A stretch of DNA of 64,000 nucleotides from DASRJG01 sp032124015 (GTDB taxonomy: Bacteria; Acidobacteriota; Polarisedimenticolia; Polarisedimenticolales; DASRJG01): contig JAQBEH010000088.1 in assembly GCA_032124015.1 (NCBI GenBank), forward strand, positions 1 through 64,000, read 5' to 3'. Shown one piece after another: positions 43,444 through 51,726 of this stretch. The stretch's first letter is position 1. The number at the start of each line of letters is the position of its first letter. Made by a program: the position numbers and the translations under genes. The notes beneath the pieces were generated by a model that saw nothing but the letters and a program-made list of their open reading frames with translations, was not told the DNA's origin and searched no databases.

Positions 43444-44670
43444 CTCGTAGCGCAAGGCTTCGATGGGGTCGAGTGCTGCGGCCTTCCGCGCGGGGTAGAA
43501 GCCGAAGAAAATGCCGATCAGCGCCGAAAAGCAGAAAGCGAGCGCGATGGACGATGGGTCCACGGAGATCGGCCATCCGGCGTACTTCGCGATCAAGCGG
43601 GACACGCCGATCCCGATCGCTACGCCGATGCCGCCGCCGACGACCGAGAGCGTGACGGCCTCCAAGAGAAACTGCGCGAGCACGTGGCGCGACTTGGCGC
43701 CGATCGCCATGCGGATGCCGATCTCGCGCGTCCTTTCGGTCACCGAGACGAGCATGATGTTCATGATCCCGATGCCGCCGACGACGAGGGACACGACGGC
43801 GATCGAGGCCAGAAGCATCGAGAGTGTCTTGGTGGTCTCGCTGGCCGAGGCCGCGATTTCTTCCTGGGAGCGCATCATGAAATCGTCGTCTTGACCGGGG
43901 GCGATCCGGTGGCGCTGGCGCAAGAGCGCCGCGATTTCCGCCATCGCGTCGTGGATCGCGTCGGGTGAGTTCGCGGACACTTGCAGCAGGCCGATCCGCT
44001 TGTTACCCAGGATGCGTTTCATCGCGGTGGTGTAGGGGACGACGATCTGGTCGTCCTGGTCGGTCCCCATGGTGCTGCCGCCCTTCTTCTCGAGGACGCC
44101 GATCACCTTGAACGGGACGTTCTTCACCCGGATGATCGCGCCGATCGGGTCCGAATCGGGAAAGAGGTTCTGAAGGACGGAATGCCCGAGCACCGCGACC
44201 TTGGCGGACCCTTTCACCTCGGCCTCTGTGAAAAAGTTCCCCCTGGACACGTTCCACGAACGGATGAACGGCCAGTCGACGTCCGCGCCGTAGATCTGCG
44301 TCGCCCAGTTGTTCTCGCCGGCGACGACCTGGCCGCCGGTGCGTAGTCCCGGCGAGACGTAGGTCACCGACGGGCACTCGGCCTTGATCGCGATGGCGTC
44401 TTCTTCGGTCAACGAAGACTGCTCCGAGTGGAAGTGCGCCCCGCCCTGCGTGGTTGTGCCCGGGAAGATCATGATGAAGTTGGCGCCCAGGGAGTTGATG
44501 TTCGCCTGGATCGAGGTCGACGCGCCGCTGCCGATGCCGTTCGTGACGATCACGCACCCCACCCCGATCACGATCCCGAGGGTCGTCAGCGCCGAGCGCA
44601 TCTTGTTCCTCGCGATCGAGCGAAAGCCCACCTTCACGATGTTCAGCGCGCGCAGCAGGCCGGTCGTCAT
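43441..44670 (-). CDS. MacB/FtsX-type ABC permease, copy 1 of tandem pair
   Basis: A 409-residue permease with the same architecture as its downstream duplicate: N-terminal helix, periplasmic MacB domain, three C-terminal helices with VSLVVGGIGIMNIMLV. Differences between the copies concentrate in the periplasmic domain (for example TTTQGGAHFHSEQSS here against AVTQGGARIFSAQSS), suggesting the two may form a heterodimer or diverged substrate specificity. The ATG at 44670 overlaps the ATPase stop by four bases. Its TAG stop lies at the end of a 28-base inverted-repeat arm. Confidence 0.92.
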   Translation of the reverse strand: MTTGLLRALNIVKVGFRSIARNKMRSALTTLGIVIGVGCVIVTNGIGSGASTSIQANINSLGANFIMIFPGTTTQGGAHFHSEQSSLTEEDAIAIKAECPSVTYVSPGLRTGGQVVAGENNWATQIYGADVDWPFIRSWNVSRGNFFTEAEVKGSAKVAVLGHSVLQNLFPDSDPIGAIIRVKNVPFKVIGVLEKKGGSTMGTDQDDQIVVPYTTAMKRILGNKRIGLLQVSANSPDAIHDAMAEIAALLRQRHRIAPGQDDDFMMRSQEEIAASASETTKTLSMLLASIAVVSLVVGGIGIMNIMLVSVTERTREIGIRMAIGAKSRHVLAQFLLEAVTLSVVGGGIGVAIGIGVSRLIAKYAGWPISVDPSSIALAFCFSALIGIFFGFYPARKAAALDPIEALRYE

Positions 44671-45392
44671 GGGTGTGCCTCCGCGCCGGCCGCCGAGACC
44701 GTGCGCACCTGCGTGATCGGCTCGTCCTTCACGATCTTGCCGTCGCGCAGTTGGATGACCCGTTTCGCGTGGCGCGCGATGTCGGCCTCGTGCGTGATCA
44801 GAAGCACGGTTTTTCCCTGGTCGTTCAGGTCCTGGAAGACGGACAGCACGTCTTCCGAGGTGCGCGTATCGAGGTTGCCCGTCGGCTCGTCGGCCAACAG
44901 GATCGGCGGGTCGGTGATCAGGGCGCGTGCAATCGCCACGCGTTGTTGCTGACCGCCGGAAAGTTGGGCGGAGGTGTGCCGCTCGCGTCCGTCGAGCCCG
45001 ACGCGGTGGATCGCCGCGCGCGCGCGCTTCAATCGCTCGCCCGAGCCGAGGCCGGTATCCCCGTAGAGCAGCGGAAGCTCGACGTTTTCGAGCGCGGTCG
45101 TGCGGGGGAGCAAGTTGAAGCTCTGGAACACGAAACCGATCTTGGCGTTTCTGATCTCCGCGCGCCCATTCCCGTCCAGGCGTGAAACGTCGATGCCATC
45201 CAGGGTGTAGGTCCCCGAGGTCGGGCGATCGAGGCACCCGAGCAGGTGCATGAGTGTGGACTTCCCGGATCCCGACGGTCCCATAATGGCGACGAACTCT
45301 CCCGCCGCGATCGAAACCGACACGCCGTCCAGCGCGCGGACCTCGACCTCGCCCAGTGTGTAGATCCTGACGAGATCGCGGATCTCGATCAC
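44667..45392 (-). CDS. MacB/LolD-type ABC transporter ATPase
   Basis: A 241-residue ATPase: Walker A GPSGSGKST, Q-loop FVFQSFNLLP, signature LSGGQQQR, Walker B ILLADEPTGNLD, H-loop LITHEADIA. The GCLDRPTSG and PTGNLD contexts place it in the LolD/MacB (type VII) group that works by mechanotransmission across the envelope. Start is GTG 45392, sharing one base with the stop of the membrane-fusion gene. It energises one or both permeases encoded next. Confidence 0.95.
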   Translation of the reverse strand: MIEIRDLVRIYTLGEVEVRALDGVSVSIAAGEFVAIMGPSGSGKSTLMHLLGCLDRPTSGTYTLDGIDVSRLDGNGRAEIRNAKIGFVFQSFNLLPRTTALENVELPLLYGDTGLGSGERLKRARAAIHRVGLDGRERHTSAQLSGGQQQRVAIARALITDPPILLADEPTGNLDTRTSEDVLSVFQDLNDQGKTVLLITHEADIARHAKRVIQLRDGKIVKDEPITQVRTVSAAGAEAHP

Positions 45393-46651
45393 TACCGTCC
45401 CCCGCCACCGCGGCGTCCGCCCATGCCCGGAGGGAGCGTGCCCTGCCCATCGACCTTGGCCGTCGCGAAGCCGACGGCGATCGTGTCGCCGGGCTTCAGG
45501 TCGCCTTCGGACACCGCCGTGAAGCGCCCGTCGGTGATGCCGGTTTTCACGGGAACCGCGTTCAACTCGTTGCCGGCGCCCACGACGTAGACCACCTGCT
45601 TGTGCCTCGAACCGCGCTGGCCCGACGCGAGGGCATCGGCGGCGGCCATGGCCCCGTGCCCGGCGCCGCTCCGGGCCGCCGTCCCCTCGAGCGCGGCCCT
45701 CGTCGCGGCGTCGTTTCCTCCCGCGCGTCCCGTCTCGATCGGCTTGAACCGCAGCGCGGCGTTGGGCACACGAAGCACGTCTTCAATCTTCGCGACCTCG
45801 ATCGTCACGTCGGCCGTCATCTTCGGCTTGAGCTTTCCTTCGGGGTTGGCGACGTCGATGATCACCGGGTAGGTGATGACGTTTTGGTTCTGCGTGGCGT
45901 TCAACCGGATCTGGGAGATGGCGCCGACGAAATTCTCTTCGGGGTAGGCGTCCACCGTGAATCGGGCCGCCTGGCCGGTCGCCACGCGGCTGATGTCGGA
46001 CTGGTCGACGTCGGCCTGCACCTGCATCTTCGTCAGGTCTTCGGCGATCGTGAACAGGGTCGGCGCTTGGAACGACGCCGCCACCGTCTGCCCGACGTCG
46101 TACTGCCGATCGACGACGACGCCGTCGATCGGCGAAAAGATCTTCGTGTACGAGAGATTGGTCTGGCTCTGCCGGAGCGCCGCCTCGGTCTGCGCCACCT
46201 GGGCCTTCGCGCCTTCGTAGTTCGCTCTCGCGGCGTCGTTGTCCGACGCCGGCGTCAGCTGTTCTTCGAGCAGCCGTTGGCTGCGATTGAATTGGATCTC
46301 GGCGTTTCTCATCTGAACCTGGGATTGCAGCACATCGGCCTGCCGCTGCTCGACTTGGGTCTGAAACGGCGTCGGGTCGAGTGTGGCCAGGAGCTGTCCC
46401 TTCTTCACCGGGGAGTTGTAGTCCGCGAGAAGGCTCTGGACGATCCCCGAGACCTGGCTTCCGATCTGGACGGTCGTCACCGCCGAGATCGTCCCGGTCG
46501 CGGTGACCACCGCGGTCACGACCCCGCGATCGATCGTTTCGGTCCGGTACCTGACCTGCGCGGTCTTCCCGTCCCGCCGTAGATAGAAGGTGACCGCCGC
46601 GGCGACCGCTGCGACCACGAACAAACTCAAGAGAATGCGACGTGCTTTCAT
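45392..46651 (-). CDS. Membrane-fusion (MacA-like periplasmic adaptor) protein
   Basis: A 419-residue adaptor with one N-terminal membrane helix (about 5-23), biotinyl-lipoyl halves (VQIGSQVSGIVQSLLADYNSPVK and IFSPIDGVV), a coiled-coil hairpin (about 100-165), a beta-barrel domain and a C-terminal membrane-proximal domain. A low-complexity Gly/Ala/Arg insert (about 315-350) and a glycine-rich tail (GGRRGGGGR) are unusual. It bridges the ABC permease to an outer-membrane duct such as TolC, which is not encoded here. First gene of the four-gene export operon; ATG at 46651. Confidence 0.92.
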   Translation of the reverse strand: MKARRILLSLFVVAAVAAAVTFYLRRDGKTAQVRYRTETIDRGVVTAVVTATGTISAVTTVQIGSQVSGIVQSLLADYNSPVKKGQLLATLDPTPFQTQVEQRQADVLQSQVQMRNAEIQFNRSQRLLEEQLTPASDNDAARANYEGAKAQVAQTEAALRQSQTNLSYTKIFSPIDGVVVDRQYDVGQTVAASFQAPTLFTIAEDLTKMQVQADVDQSDISRVATGQAARFTVDAYPEENFVGAISQIRLNATQNQNVITYPVIIDVANPEGKLKPKMTADVTIEVAKIEDVLRVPNAALRFKPIETGRAGGNDAATRAALEGTAARSGAGHGAMAAADALASGQRGSRHKQVVYVVGAGNELNAVPVKTGITDGRFTAVSEGDLKPGDTIAVGFATAKVDGQGTLPPGMGGRRGGGGR

Positions 46652-46726
46652 AGCGCGGCATGGTTTCAGAAGCCCGGTTCCGACGCAAAGGGGCACTCCG
46701 GACCCGGGCCGGTCTATGCTTCCCAC

Positions 46727-47869
46727 ATGGAACTTGGATCGCTCCTCCTCGGGTTGGCGCTCGGTGCCGTCCTCGGCGCCCTCGCGGCTGCCCTCTGGGC
46801 GGCGAGGGTCAACGCCACGGTGCGCGAGGAGCTGGCCCGGACGCAGGCCGACCTGGCGGGTCAGACCGGACAGGCGGAAGCCGCGACGCGGCAGCGCGAG
46901 TCGTTCGTGGCGCTTTCGACCGAAGTTCTCCAAAACTCCCAAAAGTCGTTCCTCGATTTGGTGCGCCCCGTCGAGACCTCCCTCAAGCAGGTCGACGAGA
47001 AACTCCGTTCGATGGAAAAAGAACGCGAAGGGGCCTACCGCGAGCTGAAATCGCAGGTCGTCACGATGGGGCAGGCGTCGGAGCGCCTCCGCACCGAAAC
47101 GGCGACGCTCTCCCAGGCGCTGCGCGCGCCGCACACGCGCGGCCGCTGGGGGGAGATCCACCTGAAGCGGGTCGTCGAGTTGTCGGGGATGCAGACCCAC
47201 TGCGACTTCGTCGAACAGACGACGATCGGCGGCGAGGGCGGGGTGCAGCGGCCCGACCTGATCGTCAACCTCCCCGGAGGTAAGCAGCTCGTCGTGGACG
47301 CGAAGGTACCGCTCACCTCGTATCTCGAGGCGCAGGAAACCACCGACGACGACCTCCGCGACCGGAAGCTCGGGGAGCACGCCCGCCAGGTCAAGGATCG
47401 GATCACGAGCCTCGGGCAGAAGAGCTACTGGCAGCAGTTCGACGAGTCACCCGAGTTCGTCGTGCTGTTCATTCCCGGCGAGTCGTTCTTCTCCGCCGCG
47501 GTGCAGCGCGATCCCGAGCTTTTGGAATACGGCTTCGGCCGCGGCGTCGTCCCCGCCAGCCCGACGAATCTCATCGCGCTCTTGAAGACGGTGCACTACG
47601 CGTGGCGCCAGGAGAAGGTCGCGAAGAACGCCGAGGAGATCCGGGACCTGGGCGCCGAGTTGTACGACCGGCTCGGGACGATGGCCGGCTACTTCAAGGA
47701 CCTGGGCGCCAGTCTCGACGGCACGATGAAATCCTACAATCAGGCGATCGCCTCGCTCGGCAGCCGTGTCCTCGTTTCCGCCCGCAAGATGAAGGAACTG
47801 GGCGCGGGCGGGCCGAAGGAAATCCCCGAACTCGAACCGATCGACCGTGAGACGTCGAAGCTTAGTTGA
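46727..47869 (+). CDS. rmuC: RmuC-family DNA recombination protein
   Basis: A 380-residue protein: an N-terminal membrane helix (about 5-25), a long coiled coil (about 28-140) and the RmuC nuclease-like domain (about 145-345) with RGRWGEIHLKRVVELSGM, PDLIVNLPGGKQLVVDAKVPL and FIPGESFFSAA. RmuC limits inversion of DNA at short inverted repeats; the PD..DAK arrangement is restriction-enzyme-like. Length is slightly short compared with the E. coli protein. The last 8 bases overlap the convergent DUF4920 gene. Confidence 0.92.
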   Translation: MELGSLLLGLALGAVLGALAAALWAARVNATVREELARTQADLAGQTGQAEAATRQRESFVALSTEVLQNSQKSFLDLVRPVETSLKQVDEKLRSMEKEREGAYRELKSQVVTMGQASERLRTETATLSQALRAPHTRGRWGEIHLKRVVELSGMQTHCDFVEQTTIGGEGGVQRPDLIVNLPGGKQLVVDAKVPLTSYLEAQETTDDDLRDRKLGEHARQVKDRITSLGQKSYWQQFDESPEFVVLFIPGESFFSAAVQRDPELLEYGFGRGVVPASPTNLIALLKTVHYAWRQEKVAKNAEEIRDLGAELYDRLGTMAGYFKDLGASLDGTMKSYNQAIASLGSRVLVSARKMKELGAGGPKEIPELEPIDRETSKLS

Positions 47870-48323
47870 TCACCGCGCCGGTGCCCGCGATCTGATAGAT
47901 GACCGTCGGCGCGTCCGGCACGTTGGCCGCATCGAGGACCTGGCCCTTCTCTTCGGCCTGGTGCTTGGCGTGCGCTTCGGCCTGTTCCGCCGTCAGTTCG
48001 ATCTTCGTGAAGACGCCCTCGGCGATGGCGCTTTTTCCCTTGGCGTCCATCGGGAACACGATGACGCCGTCATCGACCTTGATTCGAATCGTCCCGCCGC
48101 CGCTCTTCAGATCCATCCAGCAGCCGCGCTTCGCGCAGACGTCGATGACAACGCCTTCGACGCGCACGGTCTGGCCGATGTACTTGTCGGCGTTGGCGAC
48201 GAGTTCGGACACCTGGACGACTTCGGTGCCGTCCACACCCTTGCCGTAGGTCTTGCCTGTTTCGGCCGTGGCGGCGGGAGCGATCATCATCAAGAGAGCG
48301 GCGATGAGAGCGACGATTCGCAT
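47862..48323 (-). CDS. Exported DUF4920-like protein
   Basis: A 153-residue protein with a signal peptide (about 1-20, TAE) and an OB-like domain: VSELVANADKYIGQTVRVEG, then VIDVCAKRGCWMDL with two nearby cysteines and IRIKVDDGVIVFP. This pattern matches DUF4920, a small periplasmic family of unknown function in which the CxxxGCWM segment may bind metal or form a disulfide. The C-terminus has an alanine/glutamate-rich helix. The ATG at 48323 has GGAGG upstream. Confidence 0.75.
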   Translation of the reverse strand: MRIVALIAALLMMIAPAATAETGKTYGKGVDGTEVVQVSELVANADKYIGQTVRVEGVVIDVCAKRGCWMDLKSGGGTIRIKVDDGVIVFPMDAKGKSAIAEGVFTKIELTAEQAEAHAKHQAEEKGQVLDAANVPDAPTVIYQIAGTGAVIN

Positions 48324-48466
48324 GGGAAACCTCCGAAAGACAAAGGTGCTGCGTGGCCGAAAATGGTAGCGCGGACGGGATAGGACGGCTCTAGGACCCA
48401 ACGGACCTTCCCGGGCGCGAGAGCCGGCGCCGATCGACGGTAGATTGTCCCGGAAAGGACCGCCCC

Positions 48467-49573
48467 TTGCTCGAATTTACAGATGGATCGACCGCAATCG
48501 TTCGCGGCGCGCTCGACGCCGGCTGCACCTTTTTTGCCGGCTATCCCATCACCCCCGCCTCGCCGATCCTGATGCAGATGATGCGCGAGCTGCCGAAGGC
48601 GAGCGGCGTCGCGGTCCAAGGCGAGGATGAGATCTCCTCGATCGGCATGTGCATCGGCGCCACGCTGGCGGGCGCGCGCGCGATGACGGCGACCAGCGGC
48701 CCGGGCATTTCGCTCTATAGCGAGAACATCGGGCTCGCGATCATCGGTGAAGTGCCGCTCGTCATCGTCGACGTGCAGCGGCTCGGCCCCGCCACGGGCG
48801 GAGCGACGACGGTCGGGCAGGGCGACGTGCAGTTCGTACGGTGGGGGACGGCGGGCGGCTACCCGATCGTCGCGCTAGCGCCCTCGTCGGTGGCGGAGTG
48901 CTATGCGTTGACGCGCCGCGCCTTCGATCTGGCCGAGCGCTTCCGCTGCCCCGTCTTCCTGCTCACCGACAAAGAGCTGAACATGACGACGAACACCGTC
49001 GACGTTTCCGCCTACGAGAAGCCCGACGTGCGCGAGCGCAGCGTGCTTCCCGCAACCGAGCCGCCGTACCGCTACGTCCCCGCCGCCGACGTTCCGCCGC
49101 TGGCCCAGTACGGCGGCGACGGGCTCGTCCGCTTTACCGGCTCGACGCACGACGAGCGCGCGATCATCACCAAGGCTCCCGCCAAGGTCGCGCAACTGAA
49201 CGAACATCTGCGCGCCAAGATCGAAGACTACGCGGACGCGATCGCGTTCGTGGTCGCCGACCTGCAACTTGGCGCCACGACCCTCTTCGTCAGCTACGGG
49301 GTCACCGCCGGCGCGATGCGCGAGGCGGTGGTCTCCCTGCGTGCCGCGGGCGATGAGGTGTCGTCGCTGACGCTGCAAAGCCTCTGGCCCGTCCCCGAGC
49401 GCGCGATCCGCGAGGCGCTCGCCGGAATCTCTCGCGTCGTCGTCGCCGAGTTGAACCACGGCCAGTACCGCCGCGAGATCGAACGGCTGGCCGGAGGCAC
49501 CGAGGTGGTCGGTTTGCACCGCGTGGACGGCGAGCTGATCTCCCCCGAGGCGTTCCAGGAGGCTGTGCGATGA
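48467..49573 (+). CDS. 2-oxoacid:acceptor oxidoreductase, alpha subunit
   Basis: A 368-residue alpha subunit (KorA-like) of the ferredoxin-dependent 2-oxoacid oxidoreductases, which convert 2-oxoglutarate or related acids and CoA to acyl-CoA, CO2 and reduced ferredoxin. FFAGYPITPASPI and GEDEISSIGMCIGATLAGARAMTATSGPG are the pyrimidine-domain signatures; the C-terminal transketolase-like domain covers about 255-365. The start is TTG 48467 and the gamma domain that many KorA proteins carry at the N-terminus is absent. The next gene overlaps by four bases. Confidence 0.9.
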   Translation: MLEFTDGSTAIVRGALDAGCTFFAGYPITPASPILMQMMRELPKASGVAVQGEDEISSIGMCIGATLAGARAMTATSGPGISLYSENIGLAIIGEVPLVIVDVQRLGPATGGATTVGQGDVQFVRWGTAGGYPIVALAPSSVAECYALTRRAFDLAERFRCPVFLLTDKELNMTTNTVDVSAYEKPDVRERSVLPATEPPYRYVPAADVPPLAQYGGDGLVRFTGSTHDERAIITKAPAKVAQLNEHLRAKIEDYADAIAFVVADLQLGATTLFVSYGVTAGAMREAVVSLRAAGDEVSSLTLQSLWPVPERAIREALAGISRVVVAELNHGQYRREIERLAGGTEVVGLHRVDGELISPEAFQEAVR

Positions 49574-50901
49574 GCGGCCCGACGACCATCACCGTGCTGT
49601 CCACCTATCGCAACGACACGCCGTACCCGTTCTGCCCCGGTTGCGGCCACCACGCAATCCTCGAGCACCTGAACGCCGCGCTGGTCGCCCAGCAGCTCGA
49701 CCCGCGCCAAGTCGTTTTGGTCAGCGACATCGGCTGCTCGGGGTTGTCCGACCAGTACTTCGCGACCAGCGCCTTCCACGGGCTTCACGGCCGCAGCATC
49801 ACCTACGCCACCGGCATCAAGCTCGCGCGCCCCGATTTGAAAGTCATCGTGATCATGGGGGACGGCGGCACCGGCATCGGCGGAGCGCACCTGCTGAACG
49901 CCGCGCGGCGCAACATCGGGCTGACCGTGCTCGTGTTCAACAACTTCAACTTCGGCATGACGGGCGGCCAGCACTCCACCACGACCCCCGCAGGCGCGAT
50001 CACCTCGACGACGCCCGGCGGTAACCTCGAACGGCCCCTCGATATTTGCGCCACCGTCGCCGCGAACGGCGCCGGCTACGTTTGGCGCGGCACCAGCTTC
50101 GACAAGGACCTGTCGGAGCGCATCGCCGAGGCGGTCCGATCCGAGTGCTTCGCGCTTCTCGATATCTGGGAGCTGTGTACGGCGTACTACGTGCCCAGCA
50201 ATCACGCCTCGAAAAAGACGCTGGCCACGACGCTCGACGAACTGGGGATGAAGGCCGGTCTCTTGCACCGGGCGAACTACCCCGAATACGCCGCCGCGTA
50301 CCGCGAGGCGGCGGCGCCGTTTCGTGGCAAACCGCTCCCAGCGCCGCGCCCGATCGCGCCGCGGTTCACTTCGTCTCTCGATCGTCCCTTCCGCCTCGTG
50401 ATCGCGGGCAGTGCCGGCGGTAAGGTCCGCTCGGCCGCCAAACTCGCGGGGGAGGCGGCGTTGCTGTCGGGCCTGTGGGCCGCGCAGCGCGACGACTATC
50501 CCATCACGGTGAAAACCGGCCACAGTATCGCCGAGCTGATCTTCAGCCCCCGCGAGATCGACTACACCGGGATCACGCGTCCCGACGCGATGATCCTTCT
50601 GAGCCGCGACGGTGTTTCCAAGGTGGGGCGCCAGCTCGCCGCGCTGAAGCCCGAAGATCGCGTGTTCGCGCTCCCGGACGCGGGCGAGATCAAGACGAAG
50701 GCGACGGTGCGCGTCATCGACCTGACGCAAGCGCCGGTGCGTCTTGGCGCGGGGCAAGTGGCGCTGTACTGCGTCGCTCTCGCGCTGAAGGAACTGGGCG
50801 TTTTCCCGGTCGAGGCGCTCGAGGGCGCGGCGACCCTCAGCCCCTCCGGGCACGCCGCGGACAACGCAAAAACGGTTCGCGCAGCGACCGTGGTGGCCTA
50901 A
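49570..50901 (+). CDS. 2-oxoacid:acceptor oxidoreductase, beta-gamma fusion subunit
   Basis: A 443-residue fusion. Residues 1-255 are the beta subunit that binds thiamine diphosphate: FCPGCGHHAIL, then GDGGTGIGGAHLL and NNFNFGMTGGQ. Residues about 270-440 are a gamma domain (FRLVIAGSAGGKVRSAAKLAGEAALLSGL...), which normally is a separate subunit or is fused to alpha. Which 2-oxoacid it uses is not evident. No ferredoxin-like delta gene is nearby, so electrons must go to an external ferredoxin. ATGA overlap with the alpha gene shows one operon. Confidence 0.88.
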   Translation: MSGPTTITVLSTYRNDTPYPFCPGCGHHAILEHLNAALVAQQLDPRQVVLVSDIGCSGLSDQYFATSAFHGLHGRSITYATGIKLARPDLKVIVIMGDGGTGIGGAHLLNAARRNIGLTVLVFNNFNFGMTGGQHSTTTPAGAITSTTPGGNLERPLDICATVAANGAGYVWRGTSFDKDLSERIAEAVRSECFALLDIWELCTAYYVPSNHASKKTLATTLDELGMKAGLLHRANYPEYAAAYREAAAPFRGKPLPAPRPIAPRFTSSLDRPFRLVIAGSAGGKVRSAAKLAGEAALLSGLWAAQRDDYPITVKTGHSIAELIFSPREIDYTGITRPDAMILLSRDGVSKVGRQLAALKPEDRVFALPDAGEIKTKATVRVIDLTQAPVRLGAGQVALYCVALALKELGVFPVEALEGAATLSPSGHAADNAKTVRAATVVA

Positions 50902-51092
50902 TTGCTCTCAAATACGAGCTTTTTCCGCTGGAAACGGCGTTTCGGGTGCTTTTTTCGGCCTTCTGCGCCGGGAACGGCCTCGTAGGATCGTCCAGGGGAC
51001 GCGATCGCCGCCCTGGCCGGGCTGGTGGACCTCCTGAAATCGACCAAAACAGGGCGAAAACACCTTCCGTCGCCTTGACCAAACGACCCCGC

Positions 51093-51689
51093 CTACGCGT
51101 CGATCGTGATGTGCCCGGGCTGCGCCGCGACGCGGGCGAGCCAGGCCCGGATCGCCGGGTAGCGCGTCAGGTCGAAGTCGCCTTCCTCGGCGACGTGCGT
51201 GTAGGAGTACAGCGAGATGTCCGCCAGCGAATAGCGCGAGCCGACGAAGAACTCGCGATTGCCGAGGTGCGATTCCATCGCGTCGAGGGCGCGGTAGCCG
51301 CCGGCATGGCGCTTCGCGATTTCGACCGCGTCGATCTCGCCTCGCTTGGAATGCAGCAAGTGCCGAGCGACGGCAATGTGGGGTTCGTGATCGTACTGTT
51401 CGTAGAACTGCCACTGCAAAACCTGCGCGCGCTCGAAGCGATCGTCCGGCACGTACCGCGTACCATCGCCGAAGTACCAGAGGATCGAATTCGACTCGGC
51501 GAGCGAGCGCCCATCATCGAGGACGATCGTGGGCACGCGCAGCGCCGGGTTCAAACCGCTCAACTCCGCGGGCCGGTTCGACCGGTCGGAGACCGACAGC
51601 TCACGCCGTTTGTAAGGGATGCCGAGGTGCGCGAGCAGCAGCCGGACCTTGTAGCAGTTTCCCGAAGGCACGCTGTCGTAGAGCAACAT
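51093..51689 (-). CDS. Glutathione S-transferase family protein
   Basis: A 198-residue GST. The thioredoxin-like N-domain (1-80) has YDSVPSGNCYKVRLLLAHLG with a serine/cysteine at the catalytic position, the cis-proline in RVPTIVLDDG and the ESNSILWYFG glutathione gamma-Glu contact. The helical C-domain (about 85-195) has the N-capping box SLADISLYSYTH. It probably conjugates or reduces small electrophiles with glutathione or a similar thiol. A single gene, followed by about 190 bases of unassigned DNA before the oxidoreductase genes. Confidence 0.88.
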   Translation of the reverse strand: MLLYDSVPSGNCYKVRLLLAHLGIPYKRRELSVSDRSNRPAELSGLNPALRVPTIVLDDGRSLAESNSILWYFGDGTRYVPDDRFERAQVLQWQFYEQYDHEPHIAVARHLLHSKRGEIDAVEIAKRHAGGYRALDAMESHLGNREFFVGSRYSLADISLYSYTHVAEEGDFDLTRYPAIRAWLARVAAQPGHITIDA

Positions 51690-51726
51690 CGATGAACCCT
51701 CCGTCTAACCGGGGGGTCATCATAGG

